Assembly: GCA_041192685.1 (NCBI GenBank)
Contig: JBEEMM010000124.1
Location: 1-6,930, forward strand
Reading direction: 5' to 3'
Length of the DNA stretch: 6,930 nucleotides
DNA from: TMED14 sp041192685
GTDB taxonomy: Bacteria > Bacteroidota > Bacteroidia > Flavobacteriales > Schleiferiaceae
The notes beneath the pieces are model-generated. The model was not told where the DNA came from and made no database searches. It worked only from the letters and a program-made list of their open reading frames with translations. Shown here piece by piece: positions 6,575-6,930 of the stretch. How positions within the stretch are numbered: the first letter of the stretch is position 1; every line of letters starts with the position of its first letter. A program made the position numbers and the translations under genes.

Positions 6575-6603
6575 CAAAGGTAGGGCCGCGCTATGGCAAC
6601 AAA
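6575..6603 (-). promoter_or_regulatory. Candidate promoter of the RNA methyltransferase gene
   Basis: On the minus strand, TTTG at 6603-6600 is followed after 17 bases by TACCTTTG at 6582-6575, an exact match to the Bacteroidota -7 consensus TAnnTTTG. Transcription would start near 6568, giving a leader of about 16 bases before the ATG at 6552. The -33 element lies inside the first codons of the divergent mutS gene. No equally good + strand promoter for mutS was found in the 40-bp gap; TATCTTAG at 6556-6563 has one mismatch but no clear TTG partner. Confidence 0.5.
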
Positions 6604-6930
6604 GACCTCAGAAACCCCCTTAATGACCCAGTACAATGCCCTCAAGGCCGAGTACCCTGAGGCGCTTTTGCTGTTTCGAGTGGGCGACTTCTATGAAACC
6701 TTCGGAGAGGACGCCGTGGCTGCGTCCAAAGCGCTCGATATTGTGCTTACTAAACGGGCCAACGGATCCGCCTCGTCAATACCCTTGGCGGGCTTCCCCC
6801 ACCATTCCCTCGACGCCTACATGCCTCGGCTGGTAAGGGCGGGGTTCAAGGTGGCCATTTGCGAACAGCTCGAGGACCCCAAAACGGTTAAGGGAATTGT
6901 CAAGCGTGGCGTCACCGAACTCGTTACCCC
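6593..6930 (+). CDS. mutS: DNA mismatch repair protein MutS, N-terminal part (partial)
   Basis: 112 codons run to the right edge without a stop. The product begins MATKTSETPLMTQYNALKAE and then gives YPEALLLFRVGDFYETFGEDA, the mismatch-recognition domain I of MutS. In this family the Phe and Glu of the F-Y-E motif (here DFYETF; Phe34, Glu36) contact the mismatched base. It continues with IPLAGFPHHSLDAYMPRLV and VAICEQLEDPK, also strongly conserved, and ends in the KRGVTELVTP segment. MutS binds base mismatches and small loops in newly copied DNA and recruits MutL. The start at 6593 fits the usual lysine/threonine-rich beginning followed by TPLM-x-QYN in Bacteroidota; the ATG at 6623 would cut this off. 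The clamp, ATPase and dimer domains lie beyond the window. Confidence 0.95.
   Translation, partial: MATKTSETPLMTQYNALKAEYPEALLLFRVGDFYETFGEDAVAASKALDIVLTKRANGSASSIPLAGFPHHSLDAYMPRLVRAGFKVAICEQLEDPKTVKGIVKRGVTELVT

Noticed and set aside
6553..6645. Longer start for the RNA methyltransferase, adding 31 residues (MRALYWVIKG...)
   Set aside because: It would overlap the start of mutS and lie upstream of the best promoter candidate, and family members normally begin near the MRKRLTDE position.

Overview
The window looks like a chromosomal segment of a Bacteroidota bacterium with fairly high GC for the phylum (roughly 55% by eye). The evidence is a secreted protein ending in a type IX secretion (T9SS) C-terminal sorting domain, a PorV/PorQ-like outer-membrane barrel, a TonB-dependent receptor tail, starts without Shine-Dalgarno sequences, and promoter candidates of the Bacteroidota TTG / TAnnTTTG type. 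I see no transposase, integrase, phage gene or CRISPR array.

Left part (1-2410): a tightly coupled + strand operon of three genes joined by two ATGA stop/start overlaps. It holds the C-terminal end of a probable TonB-dependent receptor, a PorV/PorQ-family beta-barrel protein with a signal peptide, and an NHL-repeat beta-propeller lipoprotein. All three should sit in or on the outer membrane, so they probably act as one envelope unit. Its substrate cannot be read from the sequence.

Middle part (2477-5742): one very large secreted multidomain protein gene that is split in two by a frameshift near 4027-4042. The first piece carries the signal peptide, a plastocyanin-like type 1 copper domain, a jelly-roll-like domain, a polyglycine linker and an OB-fold-like module. 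The second carries most of a Calx-beta domain, a second copy of the OB-like module, a lamin-tail domain and the T9SS sorting domain. Neither piece alone would be exported and anchored normally, so this is a broken gene or a sequence/assembly error. A strong terminator follows.

Right part (5803-6930): a tRNA-Gly(GCC) gene with its own promoter candidate and a terminator that could also serve the opposing gene; a small SpoU/TrmH-family RNA methyltransferase on the minus strand; and, divergent from it across a 40-bp gap, the first 112 codons of mutS, cut by the window edge.

The most noteworthy items are the frameshifted cuproprotein, whose junction bases read sensibly in both frames, and the compact receptor / PorV-like / NHL-lipoprotein operon. 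I do not see convincing evidence of a wholly new biological system.
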